From Pontibacter korlensis (GTDB lineage: Bacteria; Bacteroidota; Bacteroidia; Cytophagales; Hymenobacteraceae), in the NCBI RefSeq assembly GCF_000973725.1, contig NZ_CP009621.1, forward strand, positions 1 to 64,000: DNA of 64,000 nt. The letters run 5' to 3'. The position numbers were made by a program, and so were the translations under genes. The notes below the pieces were generated by a model. It searched no databases. It was not told where the DNA came from and saw only the letters and a list, made by a program, of their open reading frames with translations. Below, piece after piece: positions 8,454-16,510 of this stretch (position 1 is its first letter; every line of letters starts with the position of its first letter).

Positions 8454-10034
8454 TTAGAATGGCGGCTCCTCGTCAAAGTTTGAAGTAGGAAAACCTCCAC
8501 CTCCATTGCCACCATCGTTCATGCGGCTGCCTAAACGAATGGCTCCTGGCGTCTCAGTATCGAAGGTACTATTTGGCAGGGCATTGAATCCTCCCATACC
8601 GTCACCACCGCTGAAATCATCTTCCAGGTTTGTAAACTTAGTATACTTACCGATGAATTTCAACTGTACGTTCTCCAAAGAACCGTTACGGTGCTTGGCT
8701 ATGATTACCTCACCTACGCCAGCAGTTGGATTACCCATTTCGTCTTCGGTAATACCATAGTACTCCGGACGGTACAGGAAGCATACCATATCGGCGTCCT
8801 GCTCAATGGAGCCGGATTCTCGAAGGTCAGACAGCTGCGGGCGTTTGTCGCCACCACGGGTTTCTACGGCACGGCTCAACTGCGAGAGCGCAATTACCGG
8901 CACGTTCAGCTCCTTGGCCAGCATTTTCAGGGCTCGTGAAATGGAAGCAATTTCCTGTTCACGGTTACCACCACCTTTGCCATCGGCGTTGCCGCTCATC
9001 AGCTGCAGGTAGTCAATAATGATCATCTGAATATCGTACTGCGCCTTCAAACGACGGCACTTGGTACGCAGCTCTCGAATGGAAAGACCTGGTGTGTCGT
9101 CGATATAGATCGGGGCTTCGGTCAGCTTCGCAATTTTGTGGTTTAGCTGTGCCCACTCATACTCCTCCAGGCTACCCTTTTTGATTTTCTCCGACTCCAG
9201 CTCTGCCTCTGACGAAATCAGACGGTTAACCAGCTGTAGCGAGGACATCTCTAGTGAGAAAATGGCCACCCCTTTGCCAAAATCCACAGCCGCATTGCGC
9301 ATTACCGATAGTACGAAGGCTGTTTTACCCATCGCCGGACGTGCTGCCAGGATTACAAGGTCAGACTTCTGCCAGCCTGAGGTAACACGGTCCAGGGCAG
9401 TAAGGCCGGTTGGCACACCTGTCAAACCGTCCGACTGCTTACGCTTCTCTTCCAGCTCTTTGATAGCCTGGTGCATGAGCGAGCGCATGTCGTCGAAGTT
9501 TTTGCGGATGTTGGATTCTGATACTTCGTAAAGCTTTGCCTCCGTCTTGTCTAAGAGCTCAAAAACGTCGGTGGTGTCTTCGTAGGCACTGGAAAGCACC
9601 TCTGAGGAGATAGAGATCAGATCACGCTTTATGGAGTTCTCCGTTATAATACGGGCGTGATACTCAATGTTAGCCGCAGAGTTTACGCGGGTTGTCAACT
9701 GCGTCACATAGTATGCGCCGCCAGCTAATTCCAGCTCTCCGTGCTCACGCAGTTCCTGTGTTACTGTCAGGATATCAATTGGCTCCGACTTATCAAACAG
9801 GGCCAGAATTGCCTTAAAAATGCGCTGATGCGACTCCTTATAGAAACTTTGAGGCCGCAGGATGTCGATCACATTTGTAAGAGCATCCTTCTCCAGCATC
9901 AGAGCGCCTAACACGGCCTCCTCCAAGTCAAGTGCCTGCGGTGGCTTTTTACCAAGCTCCGAAACCATTGGCGTTTTTTTCTGCCATCCGTTTCGGTTGC
10001 CCGCAGGTCGCACGTTCATTTTCATTTCCTCCAT
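8454..10034 (-). CDS. dnaB: Replicative DNA helicase DnaB
   Basis: About 526 residues, hexameric replicative helicase. The N-terminal domain begins PPQALDLEEAVLGALMLE (about 31-48), followed by a linker and a RecA-like ATPase core. Walker A is ARPAMGKT (231-238) and Walker B IIIDYLQLM (Asp341); SQLSRAVE and LRESGSIEQDAD follow. The C-terminus is a Gly/Asn/Asp-rich low-complexity tail. ATG 10034 gives MEEMK, which resembles related proteins; GTG 10040 and ATGs at 10025 and 10019 are alternatives. A GGAGG sits 8 bases before the 10019 ATG. A TATCTTTG box at 10047-10040 sits directly in front of the gene. No intein is present. Confidence 0.95.
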   Translation of the reverse strand: MEEMKMNVRPAGNRNGWQKKTPMVSELGKKPPQALDLEEAVLGALMLEKDALTNVIDILRPQSFYKESHQRIFKAILALFDKSEPIDILTVTQELREHGELELAGGAYYVTQLTTRVNSAANIEYHARIITENSIKRDLISISSEVLSSAYEDTTDVFELLDKTEAKLYEVSESNIRKNFDDMRSLMHQAIKELEEKRKQSDGLTGVPTGLTALDRVTSGWQKSDLVILAARPAMGKTAFVLSVMRNAAVDFGKGVAIFSLEMSSLQLVNRLISSEAELESEKIKKGSLEEYEWAQLNHKIAKLTEAPIYIDDTPGLSIRELRTKCRRLKAQYDIQMIIIDYLQLMSGNADGKGGGNREQEIASISRALKMLAKELNVPVIALSQLSRAVETRGGDKRPQLSDLRESGSIEQDADMVCFLYRPEYYGITEDEMGNPTAGVGEVIIAKHRNGSLENVQLKFIGKYTKFTNLEDDFSGGDGMGGFNALPNSTFDTETPGAIRLGSRMNDGGNGGGGFPTSNFDEEPPF

Positions 10035-10039
10035 AACCA

Positions 10040-10047
10040 CAAAGATA
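10040..10047 (-). promoter_or_regulatory. Candidate -7 box of the dnaB promoter
   Basis: The minus-strand sequence TATCTTTG matches TANNTTTG exactly and lies just upstream of the dnaB start codons. No good -33 TTTG is found at 19 bp spacing. Transcription from it would give a very short or leaderless 5' end. Confidence 0.35.
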
Positions 10048-10121
10048 TATCCTTATATATCCCGCACCTGAAAAATGTTCGCTAAAGTTGCCAACCAGGG
10101 TTTCAACAGCTCAGAGCGCAA

Positions 10122-10172
10122 CTATACACAAGATATCCACAACAATATACACATATCCACAAAGTGTCCACA
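10122..10172 (+). promoter_or_regulatory. Row of five DnaA-box-like 9-mers between dnaB and mpl
   Basis: Same-orientation 9-mers start at 10122 (CTATACACA), 10133 (ATATCCACA), 10145 (ATATACACA), 10153 (ATATCCACA) and 10164 (GTGTCCACA). The first four differ from TTATNCACA at one base, the last at two. Spacings are 11, 12, 8 and 11 bp, close to one helical turn. AT-rich sequence follows (10172-10200). This may be a DnaA-controlled promoter or an origin-like element; function is inferred. Confidence 0.5.
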
Positions 10173-10210
10173 TATTAACGTATAGCTATTTTATATTAAG
10201 CAAGTCCTTA

Positions 10211-10218
10211 TAACTTTG
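10211..10218 (+). promoter_or_regulatory. Candidate -7 box of the mpl promoter
   Basis: TAACTTTG matches TANNTTTG exactly and lies 28 bp before ATG 10247. An AT-rich ATTTTA around 10188-10193 is the only -33 candidate at the right distance. Confidence 0.45.
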
Positions 10219-10246
10219 TCTGATTGAGAATACTTTAGCGTTGCAT

Positions 10247-11632
10247 ATGGAGAAGAAGGAGTTTCAGCATATACATCTTATCGCCATTGGCGGAAGCATC
10301 ATGCACAACCTGGCACTCGCCCTACACGACAAGGGCCTGAAAGTGACAGGCTCAGATGATGAGATTTATGAGCCGGCCAAGAGCCGATTAGCCACTGCAG
10401 GCATACTACCAGAACAGGAAGGCTGGTTTCCGGAGAAACTGGATGCAAAACCAGATGCTGTTATACTTGGCATGCATGCCCGTGCCGATAACCCCGAGCT
10501 GCAGCGCGCAAAGGAGCTGAACCTTCCGATTTATTCCTTCCCGGAGTTCATTTATGAGCAGAGCCGCGATAAGCAGCGTGTGGTAATTGGTGGCAGCCAC
10601 GGCAAAACCACCATCACCTCCATGATCATGCACGTGCTACAGCACCTGGGCCGCAAGTTTGATTATGCCGTAGGTGCACAGCTTGAAGGCTTCAACCACA
10701 TGGTAAAGCTCACTGACGATGCCCCAGTCATTATAATTGAGGGTGATGAGTACCTCTCGGACCCTGTAAAGCGGGTGCCTAAGTTCCACCTGTACCACCA
10801 CCACATAGCAGTTATCAGCGGCATCAGCTGGGATCACATTAACGTGTTCCCGGACCCAGACATGTACCGCGACCAGTTCCGCATTTTTGCCGAGATGACA
10901 CCAAAAGCCGGTACCCTGATCTATAACCAGGATGACGAGCAGGTGCAGCTGGTAAGCGTACCACGCAACCCGGCAGATATTGCCTACATTGGCTACAGCG
11001 TACACGACCACAGCATCCGAAACGGCAAGACTATTCTACATACCAAAAAAGAAGGCGATGTGGAGGTGCAACTATTTGGGGAGCATAACCTGCGCAACCT
11101 GAGTGCAGCCAAAGAAGTGTGCAAGAAGATTGGGGTGAAAGGGCACGATTTCTACGAGGCCATCAAAACCTTCCAGGGTGCTGCTAAGCGACTGCAGAAA
11201 CTAGGTGAATCAACCACAGCCAATATCTACCGCGATTTTGCTCACGCTCCTTCCAAGGTAAAAGCCACCACGGAGGCAGTTAAGAAGCAGTTCCCGCAGC
11301 GAGACCTGGTGGCCGTGCTGGAGCTGCATACGTTCAGCAGCCTTAACAAAAACTTTATACCGCAGTATGCCGGCGCGCTGGACCTGGCAGATGAGCCTAT
11401 AGTATACTTCAGCCCGAAAACCATTGAGCATAAGCGCATGGAAATGCTGACGGAGGATGAGTTAAAAGCAGCCTTTAAAAACCAGAACCTGAAGGTATAC
11501 ACAGATACTGAGGCCTTACAACAACACCTGCTGGAGCGCCAGTGGCAGCAGGCAAACCTGCTGCTCATGAGCTCCGGCACTTATAACAACATTAACCTGG
11601 AGGCGCTAACGCAGGCGGTTCTGAAAGCATAA
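10247..11632 (+). CDS. mpl: UDP-N-acetylmuramate:L-Ala-gamma-D-Glu-meso-DAP ligase (Mpl-type)
   Basis: 461 residues from ATG 10247 (a TTG at 10241 is also in frame). It is a Mur ligase-family enzyme. The N-terminal Rossmann segment reads IHLIAIGGSIMHNLALAL, the ATP-binding P-loop is GGSHGKTT (115-122), and later motifs include IIEGDEYLS and DFAHAPSKV. The motif order and the IGG(S)IMH opening fit Mpl rather than MurC. Mpl ligates the recycled tripeptide L-Ala-gamma-D-Glu-mDAP to UDP-MurNAc in peptidoglycan recycling. It is divergent from dnaB and followed by a DEDDh exonuclease 9 bp downstream, probably in one operon. Confidence 0.88.
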   Translation: MEKKEFQHIHLIAIGGSIMHNLALALHDKGLKVTGSDDEIYEPAKSRLATAGILPEQEGWFPEKLDAKPDAVILGMHARADNPELQRAKELNLPIYSFPEFIYEQSRDKQRVVIGGSHGKTTITSMIMHVLQHLGRKFDYAVGAQLEGFNHMVKLTDDAPVIIIEGDEYLSDPVKRVPKFHLYHHHIAVISGISWDHINVFPDPDMYRDQFRIFAEMTPKAGTLIYNQDDEQVQLVSVPRNPADIAYIGYSVHDHSIRNGKTILHTKKEGDVEVQLFGEHNLRNLSAAKEVCKKIGVKGHDFYEAIKTFQGAAKRLQKLGESTTANIYRDFAHAPSKVKATTEAVKKQFPQRDLVAVLELHTFSSLNKNFIPQYAGALDLADEPIVYFSPKTIEHKRMEMLTEDELKAAFKNQNLKVYTDTEALQQHLLERQWQQANLLLMSSGTYNNINLEALTQAVLKA

Positions 11633-11641
11633 AGAAAAGCC

Positions 11642-12448
11642 ATGAAATTACACCTGAAGCGCCCTATCGTATTCTTCGACCTTGAAACCACTGGCACCGA
11701 TATCGGCAAAGACCGCATTGTGGAGCTTAGTGCTCTTAAGGTATTGCCTAATGGGGAGGAAATTTTAAAAACGCGCCGTATCAACCCAACAGTTCCTATT
11801 CCTTTGGAGTCGAGCCTGATCCACAAGATTTATGATGAGGATGTGGCAGACTGTCCTACTTTCAAACAGGTGGCCAGAGACCTGGAGAAGTTTATGGAAG
11901 GATGCGACTTAGGGGGGTACAATGTACTGCGCTTTGATATTCCGCTACTGGCCGAGGAGTTCCTGCGCTGCGACATCGATTTTGACATTGAAAACCGCAA
12001 TATTGTGGATGCCTGCCGCATCTTCCATCAGATGGAGCAGCGCACGCTATCGGCAGCATACAAGTTTTACTGCAACAAAACGCTGGACAATGCTCACAGT
12101 GCCGAGGCTGATACCGTGGCTACTTACGAGATACTAAAAGCACAGGTGGAGCGCTATCAGGAAACACCCTACGAAACATCGGAAGGACTGACAGAGTACC
12201 CGGTGCAAAATGACATGGCAGCCCTGCATAAATTCACTTTTCAGAAAACGGCTGATTTATCTGGCCGCATCGTGTATAATAACTCCGGGCAGGAAGTATT
12301 CAACTTCGGCAAGTATAAAAACGTGCCGGTAGAGGAAGTCCTGCAGAAAGAGCCAAGCTACTACGACTGGATGATGAAGAGTGAATTCCCGCTTTACACC
12401 AAGAAGATTCTGACCCGCATCAGGCTGCGCAACATGAAGGTTTCCTAA
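11642..12448 (+). CDS. 3'-5' exonuclease, DEDDh family (PolC/ExoX-like)
   Basis: 268 residues. The DEDDh catalytic set is visible: FFDLETTG (Asp13, Glu15), RFDIPLL (Asp99) and HSAEADT (His151, Asp156). This is the DnaQ-like exonuclease fold used in proofreading or DNA repair. The C-terminal ~60 residues (FNFGKYKNVPVEEVL, then YYDWMMKSEFP) match a small domain also found at the end of ExoX-type nucleases. No polymerase domain is fused. It begins 9 bp after mpl. The specific substrate is not determinable. Confidence 0.88.
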   Translation: MKLHLKRPIVFFDLETTGTDIGKDRIVELSALKVLPNGEEILKTRRINPTVPIPLESSLIHKIYDEDVADCPTFKQVARDLEKFMEGCDLGGYNVLRFDIPLLAEEFLRCDIDFDIENRNIVDACRIFHQMEQRTLSAAYKFYCNKTLDNAHSAEADTVATYEILKAQVERYQETPYETSEGLTEYPVQNDMAALHKFTFQKTADLSGRIVYNNSGQEVFNFGKYKNVPVEEVLQKEPSYYDWMMKSEFPLYTKKILTRIRLRNMKVS

Positions 12449-12616
12449 GCACTGGTTGTAGAATTCTCCTGATGTAGTATCAACTCACATTGACATTCCC
12501 ACCGCTAAAGCAGGTTGGATTCTTGGGCTACCTGGCTACTGCGACCGTATATCTCCCAAGGTACTGTCTTCAAAGTCAAGGATTTTGGTTGCATTTTTCT
12601 TACATTTTTCTTATCT

Positions 12617-13828
12617 TCACTCTACCTGAAAGAGAGCTCCCGGGCCGACTGGTACTGGAAGTTCATCTTGCGTAGCCCTGGCCTGAGCTGGGGCTATTTC
12701 TTTTTCTGCTGTTTCTGGCTGCGTTTCCTGCGTTATTGCGTCTTTGTCAGCTGCGCTGACACCTGAAAGAGAGGCTCCGGCCTCCTGGATTTGGATGTTA
12801 TTTTTGGGTTCCGCTGGCTGCTGCCCATAACGTGGATCATAGGCTTCATTCTTGCGCCACAGCGTCCAGAGCAGCACCAGCAGCTTGCGCTGTACGGCCA
12901 CATAGGCCTGCATCTTGGTCTTGCCCCTTTTCACGAGCCGTTCGTAGAGAGCCACAAACCGGGGCTCCTGGAAGCGCACCGCGCTCAGGGCCGGCATGTG
13001 CATGGCCCGCCGGATGTGGGCATTGCCCTTCTTAGAGATACGGGTTCTGCCCGCGCGCAGGCCCGACTGGTGCTCCACCACGTCATAGCCGGCGTAGCTG
13101 ACCAGCTGCCCCTGCCGCTCGAAGGTGGCAAAGCCGTTGGTCTCAGCCAGCAGCACGGCCACCGTCTTGAGGCCCACGCCTTTGATGGAGAGCATCTTGT
13201 CTACCCGCTCGGCCAGCAGCGGGTCCTGGTAGAGCAGCTCCCCAATAGCCTCTTCCAGCTCCTGGAGGCTGTTTTCGAGCACTCGGACCATCTTTTGAAG
13301 GTTTCGCTCCACCTGTTTGACCACCAGCGCACCATGGTGCAGGGCATGGAGCTGGTTAAGGCACACGGTGCGCTGATTGGTAAACTCCTCCAGCTGGCGG
13401 GTAAGCAGCCGCAGCTGGTAGATGTTGGGCGAGAGGGGCTGCCAGAGCTCCAGCCGCTGTTCCAGGCCCATTTGGGCCAGGCCTCTGGCGTCGATCTTGT
13501 CGTTCTTGCTCCTGTGGCCCAGGGCCTGCAGGTAGCGCTTGGCCTTGGTGGGCAATACGACCGAGACCTGGTAGCCCTGCTGGAAGAGAAACCAGGCCAG
13601 CTGCTCGTAGTACACGCCGGTGGCTTCCATCAGCAGGCGCAGCTCTACTTGTGCTGCGCGCTTGCTCTCCAGCCAGCGCTGCAGCTGTTTAAACCCAGCT
13701 GGGGTGTTGGCAAACTTGCGGGTGGCTTTTACCTTCACCCGCCGGTCCATCTCCAGGGTGGAGAAGGTCACCTCCAGGGAGTCTTTGCTCACATCAACTC
13801 CCACATTCTGGCAGAGTAAATTCTTCAT
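12617..13828 (-). CDS. IS110-family transposase (DEDD recombinase)
   Basis: 403 residues. The N-terminal RuvC-like DEDD domain shows GVDVSKDSLEV (Asp12), LLMEATGVYYE (Glu69) and SKNDKIDARGLA (Asp110, Asp113). A helical linker (about 140-205) leads to a C-terminal Transposase_20 domain with SIKGVGLKTVAVLLAE (214-229) and LVSYAGYD, where Ser244 is the probable catalytic serine. Beyond about residue 325 there is an extra ~75-residue Gln/Glu/Ala-rich tail with no recognised fold, longer than usual for the family. The start ATG 13828 is supported by conservation of the first 20 codons in the deleted copy. It looks intact. Confidence 0.93.
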   Translation of the reverse strand: MKNLLCQNVGVDVSKDSLEVTFSTLEMDRRVKVKATRKFANTPAGFKQLQRWLESKRAAQVELRLLMEATGVYYEQLAWFLFQQGYQVSVVLPTKAKRYLQALGHRSKNDKIDARGLAQMGLEQRLELWQPLSPNIYQLRLLTRQLEEFTNQRTVCLNQLHALHHGALVVKQVERNLQKMVRVLENSLQELEEAIGELLYQDPLLAERVDKMLSIKGVGLKTVAVLLAETNGFATFERQGQLVSYAGYDVVEHQSGLRAGRTRISKKGNAHIRRAMHMPALSAVRFQEPRFVALYERLVKRGKTKMQAYVAVQRKLLVLLWTLWRKNEAYDPRYGQQPAEPKNNIQIQEAGASLSGVSAADKDAITQETQPETAEKEIAPAQARATQDELPVPVGPGALFQVE

Positions 13829-14010
13829 AGCGGAAAGGGACTAAAATGGACAAAAGGTTCATCTTCCGGGCCTACGCTCACATCTGATACGAGGTCGTGC
13901 CTGCGGATGGGGCAGCCTCTAGGTACTGTCCAGGCTTATAAGATGAAGAGAAAGGGAAGGGATTCCTTGGGGGCAACATCATCAAAGTGTCTAGTGCAAG
14001 GACTTTCTTT
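13829..14010 (-). ncRNA. Candidate bridge (seek) RNA region in the IS110 left end
   Basis: This is the non-coding DNA between the left end and the transposase ATG. IS110-group elements are known to transcribe a guide RNA from this position that pairs with target and donor DNA. About 85-90% of it is conserved in the second copy even though that copy has lost most of its transposase. The main difference is an indel block at 13876-13897. I did not derive a full secondary structure; the RNA call rests on family knowledge and conservation. Confidence 0.45.
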
Positions 14011-14035
14011 GGCATTTACTCGTAATTCAAACAGC

Positions 14036-14082
14036 ATAAAAGAGAAAGGGCAGCTAATGTATGGCTGCCCTTTCTCTTTTAT
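14036..14082 (-). terminator. Strong terminator downstream of the Cys-rich lipoprotein gene
   Basis: A perfect 19-bp stem (14036-14054 with 14064-14082) around a 9-base loop, with an A/T-rich boundary on both sides. It lies just past the 3' end of the minus-strand gene ending at 14100 and just outside the IS110 left end. Confidence 0.85.
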
Positions 14083-14099
14083 GATTTTATCAGATCTGA

Positions 14100-14732
14100 T
14101 TAGCGCTTTTTGCCATTACGCTCGCGGGTACTACGGAGCGGGGTATCCTTGAGCAAAGTATTACCTTCAGAGTACCTGTGCTCACAATTGTTTCCTGGCG
14201 CACGTGAGGCGCACGCACAACCTGTAATGCGGTTACCGGAAAAAGTAAAGTAGCAAAAGCCGCAGCCAATGGAGGATTTACAAATATGCCTTGCTCCTTT
14301 TCTGCTTAAGTACAAGCTGTTATCAGCGGCAAGGTCCAGCTCCAGCGCCATACTTCTGAATGCGCCATTCTGCATACCCAACCCCACCAGGTAATAGGCC
14401 GGCTCATCCTCCTTTGTCTCCTGCACTTTCCGAATCATCACCTTGTCTACTACAGTACCGTCTCCAAACTCCCGAATAAAGGGCTGCATCAACTCAGAAG
14501 TAGGCACAATATAATCTACTGTATCAAAAACGACCTGGGCAAGCAGTTTCCCGTCATAAGGAATCTCAGCCTCTACTACCTCGGCATCATTGGCTTCTGC
14601 ACTGTTCTCCTCCTGAATGAACTCCCGGTTTGAACAGGCTGAGGATGCCATTATCAGGAAAAATAGCAGGTACCATAACCCGCTTCTGTTTAGGGTGACG
14701 TCAAGGGAGCGGTTTTGCTTATTTCCGGTCAT
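14100..14732 (-). CDS. Lipoprotein with C-terminal cysteine cluster, function unknown
   Basis: 210 residues. A hydrophobic signal (about 18-30) ends in a lipobox-like ASSAC, giving lipidation at Cys33. The middle part is acidic and beta-rich. The C-terminal part carries six cysteines spaced C-x5-C-x2-C-x11-C-x-C-x8-C (151, 157, 160, 172, 174, 183), with His149 and His185 nearby. This could be a disulfide-rich fold or a metal site; I do not recognise the family. The last ~25 residues are basic. It is downstream of the M48 lipoprotein gene on the same strand (15 bp gap), so the two are likely co-transcribed. Confidence 0.75.
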   Translation of the reverse strand: MTGNKQNRSLDVTLNRSGLWYLLFFLIMASSACSNREFIQEENSAEANDAEVVEAEIPYDGKLLAQVVFDTVDYIVPTSELMQPFIREFGDGTVVDKVMIRKVQETKEDEPAYYLVGLGMQNGAFRSMALELDLAADNSLYLSRKGARHICKSSIGCGFCYFTFSGNRITGCACASRAPGNNCEHRYSEGNTLLKDTPLRSTRERNGKKR

Positions 14733-14747
14733 GCAGTAAAATATGGT

Positions 14748-15545
14748 TTATCGGGCTTTATAATATTTCAGCGCCTCTGGCATGTGCTGCCTCAAAGCTG
14801 CCTGTCTGGTGCCGGCGCTAGGGTGCGTAGAAAGGAACTCCGGGGGAGCCTGTCCACCGCTCTTCGCCTCCATCCTTTGCCAGAAAGGTACAGCTTCTTC
14901 TGGATTATATCCAGCCATGGCCATAAAAATCAACCCTAATCTGTCAGCCTCTGATTCCTGGGTTCGGCCATACTTCAGCAGGCCAAGTTGAGAACCTACT
15001 CCGTATACAGCCATCACCAGGTTCTGAGCCGTACCCGGCTGATTACCAGCCAAGGCAGACAAAGTTTGCCCACCAAACTGCTGTGCCAAAGCCTGGCTCA
15101 TACGTTCGTTACCATGTTTGGCAATGGCGTGTGCAATTTCGTGGCCCATTACCACAGCAAGACCTGTTTCGTTTTGCGCTACCGGCAGAAGACCTGTATA
15201 CACGGCTGTCTTGCCACCAGCCATTGCCCAGGCGTTCACCTGGTCATCCTCAATCAGGTTAAACTCCCATGCAAAGCCTTCCAGTTCACTCTGCAGGCCA
15301 TTGGCAGCCATATATTGCTCCACGGCGCGCTGTATACGCTGGCCCACACGCTTTACCATGGCAGTTGCCTGTGCATCGCGGGACAGCTTACTTTCGCTGA
15401 TTACCTGGTCGTATGCAGCGTAACTCTGCTGCTGCATGGCCGCATCTGATACTAAACTTAGTTGCCTGCGACCTGTAATTGGTACAGTAGTACAAGCGGC
15501 AAATGTTACCACTGCTACTGCGAATGCAATAATTTTCTTATACAT
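14748..15545 (-). CDS. M48-family lipoprotein metalloprotease (LoiP/BepA-like)
   Basis: 265 residues. The signal peptide has lipobox TFAAC (Cys18), so the protein is a periplasm-facing lipoprotein. The zinc motif is HEIAH (His135, Glu136, His139), with the third ligand Glu197 in ESEAD. STHPSAGTR near the C-terminus is also conserved in this family. Members of M48C such as LoiP and BepA act in outer-membrane protein quality control, and that role is inferred here. There is no TPR domain, unlike BepA. The start ATG 15545 gives a canonical signal peptide. Confidence 0.9.
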   Translation of the reverse strand: MYKKIIAFAVAVVTFAACTTVPITGRRQLSLVSDAAMQQQSYAAYDQVISESKLSRDAQATAMVKRVGQRIQRAVEQYMAANGLQSELEGFAWEFNLIEDDQVNAWAMAGGKTAVYTGLLPVAQNETGLAVVMGHEIAHAIAKHGNERMSQALAQQFGGQTLSALAGNQPGTAQNLVMAVYGVGSQLGLLKYGRTQESEADRLGLIFMAMAGYNPEEAVPFWQRMEAKSGGQAPPEFLSTHPSAGTRQAALRQHMPEALKYYKAR

Positions 15546-15898
15546 CTTTTTAATTTTTTAGTGGCTTTCTTAAACCCGTTTCAAATTTTGAACCAAATTT
15601 CTAGAAAGTACCGCAATTATATTAACAAAACTAAATACTACTATACCCTTTTGAGCGTTTTTTGCACTAGAAAACTGTACATAAAAGTACCCTAAGTATA
15701 GCTCCTGCACAGTATACGATGCTGTGGCTTTTAGTAGTTGTGATCTAAAGCGCCAGTATGAATGGTACTCTTTATATGCTAAAACTTTAGCAGCACGATC
15801 GGCCGTAACACGCAGCGCTACAGATATTTTTTCAAAAGTTTGCTGCGCCTCTGCGCTAGAAATCCTATTTTTGAAGATACAACCGAAATCACCCGAAC
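15546..15898. other. 353-bp divergent intergenic region
   Basis: It separates the minus-strand M48 gene from the plus-strand FAH-family gene and should contain both promoters. A TATTTTTG box is seen near the FAH gene. No box is evident for the M48 gene. No ORF or hairpin is convincing. Confidence 0.4.
15866..15873 (+). promoter_or_regulatory. Candidate -7 box for the FAH-family gene
   Basis: TATTTTTG fits TANNTTTG and ends 25 bp before ATG 15899. The nearest upstream TTTG (15839-15842) is 23 bp away, longer than the usual 19, so support is modest. Confidence 0.35.
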
Positions 15899-16510
15899 AT
15901 GAAGATATTAGCTATCGGCAGGAATTATGCCGAGCATATTGCTGAACTCAAAAACGAAGTACCCGACGAGCCTGTGATCTTTTTTAAACCAGACACAGCT
16001 ATACTTCGCAACAACGATCCTTTTTATTACCCAGAATTCACAAACGATGTGCACCACGAGGTGGAACTGATTCTGCGCATCAGCCGGGAAGGCAAGAACA
16101 TAGAGAAAAAATTTGCCCACAAGTATTATGATGCCATTGGTCTGGGTATCGACTTCACAGCCCGCGACCTGCAGGCAAAAGCAAAAGCCAAAGGCTTACC
16201 CTGGACACTGGCTAAGGGCTTTAACGGCTCGGCCCCTGTCTCTGATTTTCTGCCCCTCTCCGATTTCCCGGACCTGCAGAATATTAACTTCAGGCTGGAT
16301 GTAAACGGCGAGACAAAGCAAAAAGGTAATTCAAACATGATGATGAATTCTTTTGACGACATCATCGCTTACATTTCAAAATTCATCACCCTGAAAAAGG
16401 GAGACATTATTTATACTGGAACACCCGAGGGCGTAGGCCCTGTTAAAATTGGAGACAGACTGGAAGGATATGTTGAAGACAAGAAACTCCTTGATTTTGA
16501 AGTTAGATAA
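15899..16510 (+). CDS. Fumarylacetoacetate hydrolase (FAH) family protein
   Basis: 203 residues, the short single-domain form of the family (compare YcgM/FAHD1). Visible features are KILAIGRNYAEH, the metal-binding segment HHEVELILRI (Glu55, Glu57), a downstream acidic ligand in GIDFTARDLQ, and TGTPEGVGPV near the C-terminus. Family members hydrolyse or decarboxylate acylpyruvates or oxaloacetate in a Mg2+-dependent manner. The exact substrate is not readable. The stop lies 41 bp inside the next gene if ATG 16470 is used there. Confidence 0.88.
   Translation: MKILAIGRNYAEHIAELKNEVPDEPVIFFKPDTAILRNNDPFYYPEFTNDVHHEVELILRISREGKNIEKKFAHKYYDAIGLGIDFTARDLQAKAKAKGLPWTLAKGFNGSAPVSDFLPLSDFPDLQNINFRLDVNGETKQKGNSNMMMNSFDDIIAYISKFITLKKGDIIYTGTPEGVGPVKIGDRLEGYVEDKKLLDFEVR

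Larger units (their letters stand above)
12491..14018 (-). mobile_element. Complete IS110-family insertion sequence
   Basis: The right end near 12491 and left end between 14007 and 14018 are set by comparison with a second copy at 29.4-29.9 kb in the opposite orientation. The two copies agree over ~180 bp of non-coding sequence upstream of the transposase and over ~70 bp at the 3' end (12491-12561 versus 29847-29916), then diverge. There are no clear terminal inverted repeats, as usual for IS110 elements, which move by a site-specific, recombinase-like route. It sits between the exonuclease gene and a lipoprotein gene and interrupts neither. Confidence 0.85.

Noticed and set aside
10081..10240. 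Definite oriC call
   Set aside because: dnaA is not in view, box matches are imperfect and no skew can be computed, so I only list the box row.
12791..13819. 342-codon plus-strand open frame
   Set aside because: It is antisense to the IS110 transposase, has no recognisable motifs and reflects the codon bias of the real gene on the minus strand.
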